Program-made: the position numbers and the translations under genes
The notes under the pieces: model-generated
Told to the model about the DNA's origin: nothing
The model's database searches: none
The model's input: the letters and a program-made list of their open reading frames with translations, nothing else
In this document: positions 11,635 to 23,617 of the stretch, piece by piece
Position numbering within the stretch: position 1 is the first letter of the stretch
How the letters are laid out: each line of letters opens with the position of its first letter
Assembly (NCBI GenBank): GCA_005656395.1
Contig: SRSI01000050.1
Location: forward strand, 1,116,001 to 1,180,000
Source: Strongyloides papillosus
Lineage: Eukaryota; Nematoda; Chromadorea; Rhabditida; Strongyloididae
Reading direction: 5' to 3'
DNA length: 64,000 nt

Positions 11635-12746
11635 TTACATTATAAGAATAAGATTCTTAGAACGAAATAAGCATGATGTCCGGTTTTGAGAAAATTTATC
11701 CATGTTCAGGAGCAATTTAGTACTTTAATTGTCTTTTACAATCGAATTATAATTTTTTAAATTTACAAATAACTTACCTTTGATAAGGAATTTTGATTTT
11801 AACTTTATTATTGAATTTTTTAAAACATCCAAATATAGTTTTCAATGCATTTCTTAGTTCATCACTAAAAAATTGTTTTTATATAAATATAAATGTTAAT
11901 AATCTCCACTTACCATGAATAAATAAGAAAATAGAAATCCCCAACGGATGTTAAATCAAATGCTACTAATTGGAGGAAATAAAACATCTGAGCAAAAAAT
12001 TTAATTTCATATTTTACAGCAATAAAGATACAAATAAAGACAGTCTCAACAAACAATAAAGTTATAAAAATAAAAATTGAGTATACGATATAATACAATT
12101 CTTTTTTGTATTTATTAACATTTTTGTTGTGTTTTTTTAATGTTAAAATAGTCAATATGTTGAGAGTACATGTTGCAATGGAAATGATTCCGAATAAAAA
12201 AACTTTATAAAGGATTTGATAACAAACTTCATTTTTAGATTTTAAATATGGAGCAAAAATACCAAGTAAATCAGTTTTTTTGTATACTGGGTTAAAATAA
12301 ATATTTCCAAGTCCAATCATTGTAGACAATATGATAAAAGATAGCAATATAATAATTATTTTTGATTTCGAAAAATAAATTTTATATAATAGAAGATATT
12401 TAACACCTATATATCTATTTATACTAATTAGGAGTGTTATAAGAAACATGAATGTTGTTTGTTGTGTTGTTAAAATGTGAAATATTGTTGCGGTCCAATC
12501 ATTGTTTTCCAAAAAATTATTATAAAACCCCCATCTAGGTAATTTAAAAAATAAAAAAATAGTTGTAATATAAATAATTTCATTGGTTAATTTACAAACA
12601 ATTATTATATAAAATTGTTTGTTAAAATTGACATTTTTACTTTTAATTTCTTTTATTATAACGTATATTGATAACATCATTAAAAGCATTGATGGTATCT
12701 TATACGTAAGTTGAATAATGTCAGCAACAAAAAACGCATCAACCAT
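11635..12746 (-). CDS. Seven-TM serpentine chemoreceptor-like protein, copy 4 (two exons)
   Basis: Exon 1 (11914-12746) encodes 277 residues, clearly related to copies 1-3, with YKIPS in helix 1, NRYIGVKY after helix 3 and DLTSVGDFYFL in the last helix. Exon 2 (11635-11722) uses the conserved donor TG|GTAAG and acceptor AATTAAAG and ends in TAA, giving 306 aa. Its tail is almost the same as copy 2, although exon 1 is distinctly diverged. This mosaic suggests gene conversion of the 3' part. Probable chemosensory GPCR; ligand unknown. Confidence 0.77.
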
Positions 12747-13854
12747 TCTTAGAAGATAAGTCTAACATATATCGTAAAAAAGTTTCTCGTGAGTCTGTGG
12801 AGGTTATAAATACTAAAAGTAATGTTATTAATCATTTATCAAATGATATTTATCAAACGATATTTACAAAAAGACACAAATTATAGTTTAAAATGGTTAT
12901 TTTAACCATATAAACTTCTGCTTAATCAAGAGCTAAGAATTTATAGTCTTACAAAAAAAATTATTTTGATTTTTGAAATATTAATCTATTTGATGAGATT
13001 ATCATTTTATTTTAAGCAAATGCTTCACTAGGGACATCGGAATTCCTTTAATCTATGCACTTAAACTCAAAACTATACTTATTATTTGGGAATGGTAACA
13101 TATTTGCAACTTATGTTTCATAATAAATTAAATTAATTACGAATTAAAATAATTTCTATAAAAAAATTTTCAACATTAGAATAAAAAAGTGACAATACAA
13201 GATAATTCTTTTATTATGATATATTTAAACTAATGATAATATTGTTGTTTATATAGTACAATAGATTACTAATGTTAGGGTACTATGCTTGTTTCGTTTT
13301 TTAAAGTAACATACGATTGCTTATTAAAAACAATAATTCTTATAATTTCCTTTAATTGATGATAATTGGAAAAAATTATTATCTCTTAAGTTCATTCTAA
13401 AACATTTTTTATAAATATTTATACTATGTTGTTAATGTTATTTAAACTTTTATTTTCCAACAATTTCACCATAATTTTAATTCATCTCGAAAACATGATA
13501 TAAAGCAGGAAATTACAGTACAAAATTTTTATTCATATGCTGAATTTATAACGGAAAGTTATAGAAATATTAAAAATCATTTAAAGATATATATAATTAT
13601 ATCTTCAAACAGTCTTTAATAAAAAAATGTATTAACATAGCTAAACAATGAAAATAAATTTTCATCTCATAACAAAACAAATATATTTTTAGTCGTTTAA
13701 AAGAGTTAATTTTCATAAGCAAATTAATTTTGTTAATATTTCGAAAAATGCAATACACAACTTGGATTAAGTATTTATTTTATAGTAAATACCTAAAAAA
13801 ACTAATGATATACATTAATAAAATTACTTATCAAGAAAAATTTGTTATAATTAG
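12747..13854. other. AT-rich spacer, no gene seen
   Basis: About 1.1 kb; homologous to the spacers after copies 1 and 2. No credible frame on either strand. Confidence 0.5.
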
Positions 13855-14235
13855 AATATATTAGAATCTATTCTTCTTTCGTTAAACTTCATTATATTCA
13901 CAAAATTCTTTTGTGATTACTTCTGGTGAAATAAAAGTTATTATTGTCACAGAATAGTATTCATTTATATCTTCAAGAAAATTATTATTCTTCTTTTTTC
14001 ATTTTAAACATTAGATCTCTTATCAGATTTATATATGTAAAATTAGTTGGTCTTAATGCACCTATTGTTTTACCCATTAAAATATCCGTAGCATCTAATT
14101 TATATTTGCCCAATATTTTTATGGCAAAAATAATAACTGCTCCTATTTTATCTATATCAAAACGTTTAAGTAATTACGCTGCAAAGTTTACTTCAACATC
14201 CTCTTAATTAGTTTCCCAAATTAACAACTCTCCGT
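13855..14235 (-). pseudogene. Degenerate copy E of the small ORF (array end)
   Basis: Minus-strand segments match the intact copy (Lys-rich centre, then an ITFISPEVITKEFCE-like run), but a shift in the AAAAAAGAAGAA run leads to TAA and the amino end is eroded. It marks the upstream end of the array; unrelated single-copy genes begin 200 bp further on. Confidence 0.55.
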
Positions 14236-14440
14236 TTGTATATTTTTATTATTAAAAGTTTAAAAATTGAAGATAATTTTCTATTGAAAGTTTCTCCTCT
14301 AATATATTTTGATGATTGATGATTATTTCCCACAAATTCATACATAGATATAAATTAAAATTTCCCAAAAATTTGAATTTAAAAATAGTACATAAACCAA
14401 TCAAATTCTCTCATTATCACTAGTAAATATTCCTTTAACC

Positions 14441-14992
14441 ATGTCATCAAATAAAAAAAACTGCAAGCACTATGAGTACCGTGTAATTGATGGTTATGAA
14501 GTCCTCTGCGACGTAATATCTGGATCAACAACAGATGTCTTCAAATCTAAACCTCACAACAAGAAAAAAAAAGAAGAAAAAATCAGTTCTGAATATGAAA
14601 ACTTTATCTCCCCAGAGGAGAACGAGGAAGATGACAAAGAAATCAAAGATTTTTATTACAACACTTACGTTGGAGGTAAAACACAAAAACAAATCGAAAA
14701 GCAATTAAAGAAAAATATATCATTTTTGTTTTATCACAAGATGTCTGAGTCATCGGTGATGAATGATTTGAAAATCCACCTCCACTTGTATATGGCATTC
14801 AGAAATATGAAAGGAAAAATTTTTCATTTTCGTGTTAAAAATTTCTATGGTTCTGAGATGTATAATCGTTGTTATTATTATGTTGATGGTCCCTTTGGGA
14901 AAGGTCCACAATTTGGGAGTTTAGATGATCTAATCAAGTATTATAAAATCAAGACGGAGAATGTTAGAAAACAGGAAATGGAACAAAGTTAA
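14441..14992 (+). CDS. Small SH2-domain protein lacking the FLVR arginine
   Basis: Intronless 183-aa protein. Residues 1-70 are charged and probably disordered. Residues 71-170 look like an SH2 domain: FYYNTYVGGKT with a following helix, FLFYHK at 95-100 in the place of FLVR, a GKIFHFRV strand, YYYVDG and the typical SLDDLIKYY ending at 160-168. The Arg of FLVR, which binds phosphotyrosine in normal SH2 domains, is Tyr here (FLFY). Nematodes have many SH2-only and Fer-like SH2-kinase genes, and this resembles a kinase-less relative. It may bind an unphosphorylated partner or be decaying. The ATG lies in a good AT-rich context with in-frame stops upstream. Confidence 0.7.
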   Translation: MSSNKKNCKHYEYRVIDGYEVLCDVISGSTTDVFKSKPHNKKKKEEKISSEYENFISPEENEEDDKEIKDFYYNTYVGGKTQKQIEKQLKKNISFLFYHKMSESSVMNDLKIHLHLYMAFRNMKGKIFHFRVKNFYGSEMYNRCYYYVDGPFGKGPQFGSLDDLIKYYKIKTENVRKQEMEQS

Positions 14993-15172
14993 GTATTTTT
15001 TTAATATTTAAATATAATTTCATAATATAATCTTTTTTTTAATATTAAACATTATAAAAATATTTTTTAAAATGATCAATACAACAAATTATAGTATGTA
15101 ATAAAATGTGTACTAATTATTATTATTTTTATAATAAAAAGTTAAAAAATGCATTTATTATTAAAAATATGT

Positions 15173-16325
15173 TTAATAATATGGTTTCCAAAAAGTGTTA
15201 TATCTTGCTGAGTAGCTGCGTGGGCGGAAACGATTATAATGTCTGAGAGTAGAATATCCATTGTATGGGTCGTAATAATTTGAGGGGGATCTGAAATTTA
15301 ATGTGATTTATTTTTAATTTAAAGGTGTGTAATTATTTATTGTCAATAAACACATTATTTTGAAACTTACTTTGAAATGTATGGGGATGCAATAACTCTT
15401 GCACTTCCAAGTGACCATGGTTTAGCTGAAATGTTGAATGAATGCTCTCCAGCCATGTAACTGTAACCAGAGTATCCACGACGTTCATTCATTCCTCTTG
15501 CTTCGGCACCAATTATTGGTGGGGTGTATTTTGGTGTACAAGCAAAATCACGGACATAACTATATGGGCGACTGGGTGTTTGTTCGCGTCCATAAATATA
15601 TCTAAAGAAAAAAGTTGATAAAAATATATAAAGAAACAATAACAACAAAAGACAAAATAAACATAATTTATAATCAACAGGACTTTTTATTTTTTTTCAA
15701 CCGACTTGTAAATAGGATAACTCCATGTTCTTAATTGAAAGACATCATATTTTCTTAATGGCTGTGATTCAGAATAATAGTTAACATTTGTATAGTATGG
15801 TGTAGTGATAAGACCAATTGGTGTTCTTCTGGCTCTATCTCCACTTCTAGTTTCATCATTGACAATGCTGTAGTTGGAAATATCTCTTAAATCCGAATAT
15901 GATCTTCTTACAGCTCTACTGTAATTTCCACAACTATCATGTGGAGTATTTTCTCTACTCCAACGTGAAAGATACTTTTCTCTGGTAATACCTAAAGAAT
16001 CTACACTATAACTTCTTCTCATCTCGTCTATACTTTGAAGTAACTCTTTTTTACTTAATAACTCAACTTCTGGATACTTTTCGTTCCTTAATCGCACACC
16101 TGGTGGTAGCCACGAATCTTTTATCCCTATCTTTGTCAAAGATGTACCCCAACAATTTACAGGAATTACTGATGTTGTTGTTTCAGCACTACCGAGAGAG
16201 CTAAAATATGAAAAGAAAACATAAATAATTAATTACAAAGAAATATGTTAATGATAATAATATAACTACTTTTTGTTGTTTCTCTCAGGAATTGGCTGAT
16301 TACAAGGACAAGGATACAAACTCAT
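15173..16325 (-). CDS. Tyr/Ser/Arg-rich protein of unknown function (four exons, 299 aa)
   Basis: Exons rebuilt from splice sites: 16270-16325, 15706-16200, 15371-15601, 15173-15290. They sum to 900 nt and stay in frame through all three introns (GTAGTT, GTCGGT and GTAAGT donors; TTTTAG, CTTTAG and TTTCAG acceptors). The product starts MSLYPCPCNQ, has a WLPPGVRLRNEKYPE segment near residues 52-66, then many R-S-Y-S repeats, and ends RYNTFWKPYY. No membrane segment or catalytic motif is visible. The Tyr/Arg/Pro composition is like that of cytoskeletal or sarcomeric structural proteins, but I do not recognise it. The second intron's donor (AA|GTCGG) is unusual; an alternative is a stop nine codons later (TAA at 15687). 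Confidence 0.72.
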
Positions 16326-17270
16326 TATTTTTATTGATATATTATATTCTTAACAATAGAAAAAAAAATATATACTATATAATTGTAGGAAGATTTAAAA
16401 TAAAAATGATACATATTACTAGGTTAAATGATTTATATTTGCAAGGTAAAAGTTTTTTGCGCTATAATATCAAAAAAATTATTTAGTTTTCTGTGTACTT
16501 AAGTATTCTGATATGTTAAAAGATAAGATTTTATTTGATGCGCAAAAATCCCTATATATAAAAAATAATGTATATAAATTGTAAGATATGAAGAAAAATA
16601 TAAATATATGATAAGTGATATTTTGTTGGCAAGGTATGATAGACAATTGGCAGGGGGTGTGGAATAAATAACAAAAAAAGTAAACTAAAAGCAAAATGTT
16701 ATATAGTTTATTATTAACTTTATTTTAACATTTTTCATCTTCCTAGCAAAAATCAAATTCATCTTATTAACGCATAACGATATTGAAAAGAAGAATAAAG
16801 ATAAAGATTAATGTATAAACAAATGTTTATAAAATGTTTAAGAAATTTTAAAAGTAAACAAAAAAAAATACCATATTGCTGCATTTAATTGTTTTTCAAT
16901 AAATAAAATATTATATGTTGATAATGCTTAATTAGTTTTATGTAATATAAAACAACAAGAAAATAAGTTATGTGAAAATATGTTTATATATAATAAATTC
17001 TTTGAAAACGAATGTAGTATAAAATATTATTCTTTTTAAATATCAATCATTTGAGATAATACGTTTTTATCAATACGTTTTAATATACCTCGAGAATAAC
17101 TTAAATTTTATTAAGCAAGTTAAATAATTTTATAAAACGTTTATACAACGTAATAGATAGCTTATTGATACATGTAAATTAATAAAAACGTAGAAAATCA
17201 ATTATAAGGATTTTTTTCGGTAAAAAATTTTTGTTTTGTTAATGACGTATGTGTTTTTTTCCAAAAAAGC
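16326..17270. other. Non-coding interval between two minus-strand genes
   Basis: About 945 bp, AT-rich. Probably the 3' flank of the tau-like gene and the promoter of the 299-aa gene. No supported ORF or RNA gene. Confidence 0.5.
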
Positions 17271-19678
17271 TTATTGTCCAAGGGCTTCTTTAGCACTTAA
17301 TGGATTTATGTTTCCAGGAAGTTCTGCCTTTACATCACCAATTTTTGTTGTTGGTGGAGCTGGTTTATTGTTGGAGGTCTAAAAATAGTAATTCAAATAA
17401 TTATTATGTTAGAAAAATAATAATATATAATTATAAAATAAACGATACAAGCACTCAAGAGAAAGAAAAATTACTATATAGTATCACAGATAACGTAATA
17501 GTTTACCTTATTTTTTAAAGAGTTATCAATAGAACCAACTTTACTGGAAACATTCCAATTAAGTTTCTGGTTTATTAACTAGTAGCGATAAAGCGATAAT
17601 AAAAAAAACTTTTTACAATTAAAACTTACTTTGACATGTCCACCGGCTGGTTTATGTTGAATATTTGCAAAAGAACCAACTTTAGACTCTGCTTTCCAAT
17701 TTAATTTAGTCTTTGGTAATGGTTTAATTCCATTAGATGGTGGTTTAGGTGTTGGTTTAGTTGATGGCTTTTCTGTGGTTGTTTGGGTTGTTGTAACTGT
17801 AGTAAATACTTTACTTTTTACATCTTTATATTTATTTGTAACGCGTGGTAGTGGACGGACAGCAGAGGAGCTGGTAACTGATCCAGCCTTTGATGATGCT
17901 GTACTGGGTGAAGATTTATTACCAACAGTTGAGGCTCTTGTTGAGGCACCTGTTGGTCGGGCATAACTTGGTACTTTGTCACTTGTTACTGTGGTTTTTG
18001 TTACAGTCTTTTCGGTACCTGTAACACGTGGTGTAGCAGTCTTTGATGGGGTAGGTTTTGAGGAAGTTACAGTTCTTGTGGTGGTGGTGGTTGTTTTTGT
18101 TGTAGTTTTTGTGGTACTTGGTGGAACACGTGGTTTAGCTTGAGTTGTTGTTGTTTTAGTAGTTGTAGTAGTGGTTGTCTTTTTATCATTGGTTGTTTTA
18201 GGTGTTTTTTTAACCTCTGCTTGAATAGGAACTGAAACTGGTGGTGGAATTTGAACTTTTTCTTCAACTTCTTGTTTAATTTCAATGACTGGTTCGCTAT
18301 GCTTAATTTCCTCAACTTCTTGTTTAATTTCAACGAATGGCTCTTCATGCTTAATTTCTTCAACTTCTTGTTTAATTTCAACGAATGGTTCATTATGCTT
18401 AACTTCTTCAACTTCTTGTTTAATTTCAACAAATGGTTCATTATGCTTAACTCCTTCAACTTCTTGTTTAATTTCAACAAATGGTTCATTATGCTTAATT
18501 TCTTCAACTTCTTGTTTAATTTCAACGAATGGTTCATTATGCTTAATTTCTTCAACTTCTTGTTTAATTTCAACGAATGGTTCATTATGCTTAATTTCTT
18601 CACGTGGTTGGATGGTAATTTCATGGTTAACTAGTACATTCTCACCTTCGTGACTATTCTCTTTTTTAATTAAAACTTCCTCATGTACATCAACAACTGA
18701 AGGTTCATTAACTCCTTTTTCAATTTCAACATTATTTGATTCGTCATCTCTAACGTCAACAAGACTTTCGTCATTGTTGTTTTCTGTTGTGTACCCTTTA
18801 AGTTGGACACATGAAAATTCTTCTTGAATTTCGTCAATAATATCATCGGTCGAAGGTTCTTTAAAGTCGTGATTAGGTTCACTTGGTGCATTTTCGTTTC
18901 TATCACTAGGTAATGGAGATGGAGCAATAATATCAACTTTTGGAATAGACATATTATTAGAGTTTCCTTTACTTTTATCTGAGGTGTCTGTTTGAGGTTC
19001 TTGAGGAGTCTCAGTTTTGTGTTCTTCATTAAGAACAGAAGGAATGATATTTTGGACAATTTCATGGATTTTATCACCATTATTTGCTAAAATATCTTGA
19101 GCAGTAGACATTATTTTACCTAAATCTATACCAGATGGCTCTTGAGGATGCTTTTCATGGTCATTTGGAAGGACAAATTCTTCTTTAGTTGGTTCAGGAG
19201 TTTTACTCCTACTATCCTCATGGACGTTATCAAATGAACTATCTACAAGTTCATTCTTAACAGTTTCTATGACATTGTTGGTGATATTTCCAACAAATCC
19301 TCCAATTTGAGCTCCAAATTGGTTATTGAAAAAATCATTAATTGGATTATGCTCATTCTTCTTCTCTTCCTCCTTCACATCATGAGTAATATCATTTAAA
19401 TTATTGTCTTTTTTAGTATGATCAATTTTTTGAAATGCCTCCTCAATATCATCAACACCTGAATCTTGTTGCTTATCATTAATTTCATGGTGATTTGAAT
19501 TTTTAATATGTTCAGTGAAAGTATTAATAACAGTATTTGACACTTGACTAATCAATGGATTCTAAAAAATATTTTAAACATATTTTATTAATTAAATATT
19601 GAAATTTACATCTAAAAATCCTTGAAAAATATCAGCAGGTGCTTTTTTATTTTCCTCAGTTACTACTTGTTGTTCCAT
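17271..19678 (-). CDS. ptl-1: Tau/MAP-family microtubule-associated protein (PTL-1-like), four exons
   Basis: Exons 19610-19678, 17630-19561, 17507-17566 and 17271-17378 are all phase 0 and give 722 aa. Residues 24-650 are acidic and disordered, with seven tandem 16-residue units (consensus EEIKHNEPFVEIKQEV) and then a basic Thr/Lys/Pro-rich stretch. The C-terminus carries tau-type microtubule-binding repeats: KVGSFANIQHKPAGGHVK closes exon 2 and SKVGSIDNSLKNK fills exon 3, each preceded by K-L-N-W. These match the K(I/V)GSxxNxxHxPGGG signature. The second repeat lacks the H-x-P-GGG part, and I see only two repeats, while C. elegans PTL-1 has more. Known role of the family: stabilising neuronal and touch-cell microtubules. 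The start is the ATG at 19678. Confidence 0.9.
18268..18605 (-). repeat. Seven 48-bp tandem repeats inside ptl-1
   Basis: Each unit encodes E-E-(I/V)-K-H-x-E-P-(F/V)-(V/I)-E-I-K-Q-E-V. The inner units are almost identical in DNA; the unit nearest the C-terminus is the most diverged. Because the unit length is a multiple of three with no stops in several frames, overlapping frames on both strands are open here without being genes. Confidence 0.95.
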
Positions 19679-22600
19679 ATCCAACCAAATAAAATTGTTC
19701 TAACTAAAATAAAGTATAAAAATCATAGTAATAAAAAAATATGTATAACTACTAAAAAGTGAACCGAAAAATGGATAGTTGTTTATATGTAATGATTAAT
19801 TTTAAAATGTTCTCCCTGACAAAGTAAATATACTTTATCAAGGTTGTTATGTTGTTACAAAAATTCAACATCTTTCTTACTCTTACATCTCAATATAACG
19901 ATTTATTTATAAATATGATCAAAGGATGAAGATAAGAAGTGGTAGAAAGATGAAATAAGTCAAAAATTTTTGGTTGTTGTAATATATAACATAAAAATTT
20001 TACTATATTAAAAGACAATTGTTCATTTTATTACAAAATATTTTGTTTAATAATAATAATAAAATATAATATTAAAAATGTCAAAACAATTACTATGAAT
20101 TGACCATGGTTGGAGGTCGTTACAATGTGTTAATACACACACGGTATACTTATATGAACTCTATTGCTCCTGTATAAATGACAACTCCTAGACATCAAAA
20201 GACAAGTCTTACTAATATTATAAAGATTATTAATAATAGTGTATATTTAATAATTAGTTTAGACTTTTGTTATAGCCTAATAAAATGTTACTCTAATTTT
20301 ATATAAAGGGAAATTTTTATGGTACCATTTATTTATACAAATAATTAGTATACAAAAGTTTAATTTGTTTAAAATTTATCTCACTTTAAACTACTACTAT
20401 TATATCCCGAAATATCTTGTAAACAAAGCTATAGGGAGCTAATATTAACGTTGTATATTTTAATCTTCAAAAAAATTTTTCATTCAAATTTATTATTAAA
20501 AATCGTTAAATTTAATGATAGCTAACGGGTGATTATTTGAAAAATACTTTTTATATAAATATTATAATTATAAAAGCTATTTTTAAATAATCCTATTTAC
20601 GAAACGAAGTTTCGCTATGTATATATTTATGTCCTTATTATTTTGTTATAACATTTAGGGAAAAAAATAAAAATTTTTATTAGATATAAGTAAAAATTAT
20701 GGCAATTTATTTTTATAATATAAAATGAATCAATTTAATAGTGCACAATATGGATTTATCAAACAAGACACAAAACTAATATAAATAGTACATGAAAAGT
20801 ATCGAATTAAGATATATAAAATATAAAGCCTACAAACAACCTTAAAATAGTGTAAATATACTGAAAATAATTTTAAAATTACATTTTAATATGTATATAT
20901 ATTCTTTTTTTTAATGGAACAATATCTGGAATGGCATTTACAATAAAAATTGCTATACTTTAAAATTTCTGAAATAAGTAACGCCATAATGTATGCACAC
21001 CCAAGGAAAAATTGTTAAAGTGAAAAATTTTATTACTATTAAGGATCTTGTCATAAATTATTTTTTTACAACATACCTTACTTTATCCTTAATATTCCTA
21101 CTTTAACTTAAAAAAATACATATAATATAAAAAATAAATAAAGATGCTAAAAGATATGATCACATTAAGTATGAGTAGGGTATAATAAAAAAATGATGAA
21201 AAACATTTTTATTTTTAGAAAACTCCTTTATAGATAAACTTTCCATTTTTTTAATTATTTCATAAAAAATACTAATATGACAACTATTTTAAAGATAACT
21301 ATTGCAAAACAAAAGAGAATATTAAATATAATAAAAAGACAATCACATTTTATACAACATCTTCAGTGTATCTTTTTATATCAACATGTCCTCAATGGCA
21401 GTGAAGAGATATCATTCACCATCTAATATTAAAACCTTTACCAATCAATTAACAGAGATACTTATTATATTTTAATAATTTTAGAAAAAAAACTTTCCTA
21501 TATTATTATAGCATTGTAGATGAAAGGAAAAATATAGCAATTAAATATAGTGTCGTTAGGATACTCACTGTATATCGGAAAATACCAGAAACGTACAATT
21601 ATTTTTTTATTTAAAAATGAAAAACTTTAAATATTAAAAAAGAAGCAAATAGGCGATCGTTATAAAGTTGCTTTTTAACATTCTAAGATGTGTAACATTT
21701 TTGGAGAACTAAAAAAGAATAACAGAGAAAGAATGATAAAATAATCAAAACTACATTCAACTTTTATTCAAAAAAAAGCACAAAAATATTACTTTTCTCT
21801 CTCCATAAAATAGAATTTATGGGACAGGGAAATAAGCATAGAAATGCATTATATATGGTATATGTATATTGGGAAAATAGTTTCATCTTACTATGATAAA
21901 AAAAAGGAGATATTAACATAGGAAAGAGAATTTTAAAATAGTCTTAAATAATTCTTATACTTTTTTTGAAATATGTAGCTATAGTATGAAGGAAGAACTA
22001 TAAACTTTTTAAATCTAAAAAAGTTATTTTTTAAAAAATATTAAATAAAGAAGCTATTTATTTACATAATGTTTTATAGAAATGTATTTTATTATGTAGA
22101 GAGAATCACACTGTCACATTAAATGGTATATGTATACATATATAGATATGGGCAAAGTTTAGTGTTTCGATACAAATTTATTAATAATTCTTCATTGTCA
22201 GCTGTTAGGATAATGTTTTTGTTATCGAAGTTATGGTCAAATAGAGTTTTGGTAAATCATCAGAGATAGATTTTATTTGAAGAGATATGATAAGTTTACA
22301 AAGTGTTGTTAGGGTAAGAAACATCTGGTCACCACAATTATATGGACAATAATTAAAGTCAGAAGAATTATATCTTTATATTTAAGGAAATTAAAGAGTT
22401 AGAATAGAAAAGGATAGACTTTAAATGAGATACATCAATAAAAAAGAGGAAATCGTTAGAAATTTCACAGGCAATTAAAAGAAAAAAATTTAATTCTGAA
22501 ATATTTGATAATTTAAACATAAAACATCAAAATTTAATATATGAAATATAAAATTATGCTGAATAAAATGAGTATATGTGTTCTAGTGATTAAAAATATA

Positions 22601-23617
22601 TCAATTCATTGTTGTGGTTAACGGTACCCTTCAATAGAAAGTTGATAACATATACTTTATCTAAATATAAACCTCATTATTTACATTGAAACAACTGTTC
22701 ACTGTTTGGAAACATAAGCTATGTATTTCAATATAATCATTTGATATGCATAAACTCAAAACTACTTCTAAATATTTCTTTTTAAAAAATTACAAAATAA
22801 GAATATCCTTTAGAAATATTCTTTTAAGATTATCTATGAGAGAATCATCTAAGTAATGGAGAAATATAACACATAATAGTGTATTATCTCCATTATTAGT
22901 AATAGAAAATCTTTAAACCACAAATTTCAATTTATGTAGAAATCTTTAAGATACATATATTAATTGGGTACAATGTATCACTCTTTTATTCATCAAAGAC
23001 ATCAATATAAAATAAAAATACATTTATATTATTACACATAATAACTATGGATAAACAGTTTGTTTATTATTAATAATCTCTCTTTTATGATGTATGTTGA
23101 AATAATTGAGCTGTAATTATTATTTAATAATCGCTCTAATTGTTATTTGTTAAATAAAAATTTAATTTGTTTATAATCATTTCAAAACATCCACACATTT
23201 ATACTTTTCTAAGATCTTTGGTACATAAACACACATACAATATAAAATAGTTAATACTTCCCAATTGTTTTAAAATTTATTAGCAGCTATGACAACGAGT
23301 TTTTCATCGAAAAACGAATGTATATTTCAAACAAATACCGTAATAATTGGAAAAACTATTAATAACACGTCGGAAATTTGCATATATCATTAGCACTTTA
23401 ACGGAAAAACATTTTTTAGTAATATTAGCTAATGATATGCATGCAATCTTGGAGTGAAATCACCGGCATGGTAATGTTAAAAGGCGCCTTTTTTGTTAAT
23501 ATCTCTCAATAGGTAACAATGATATCAAAATTCCAAAATACTTTTGGTACCTAAAAAAATATAATTATTTGTTTTTCTCTGGACGCTAACAATAGATGAG
23601 TGTAATAATTTTGAAAT
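19679..23617. other. 3.9-kb non-coding interval
   Basis: AT-rich with many homopolymer runs. I find no ORF, no recognisable tRNA and no repeat shared with the rest of the window. It separates the divergently transcribed ptl-1 and B55-like genes and so includes both promoter regions. A short perfect hairpin (CGAAACGAAGTTTCG) lies near 20600. Confidence 0.5.

Noticed and set aside
13944..14207. 87-codon plus frame
   Set aside because: Antisense to degenerate copy E of the small ORF and not conserved in other copies.
18067..18653. Several long frames on both strands over the ptl-1 repeat block
   Set aside because: They result from the 48-bp periodicity without stops; only the minus frame with Glu-Ile-Lys units joins a proper exon and the tau repeats.
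19679..23617. tRNA or CRISPR-like structures in the long non-coding interval
   Set aside because: No cloverleaf, no regular spaced repeats; apparent matches were AT-rich low-complexity runs.
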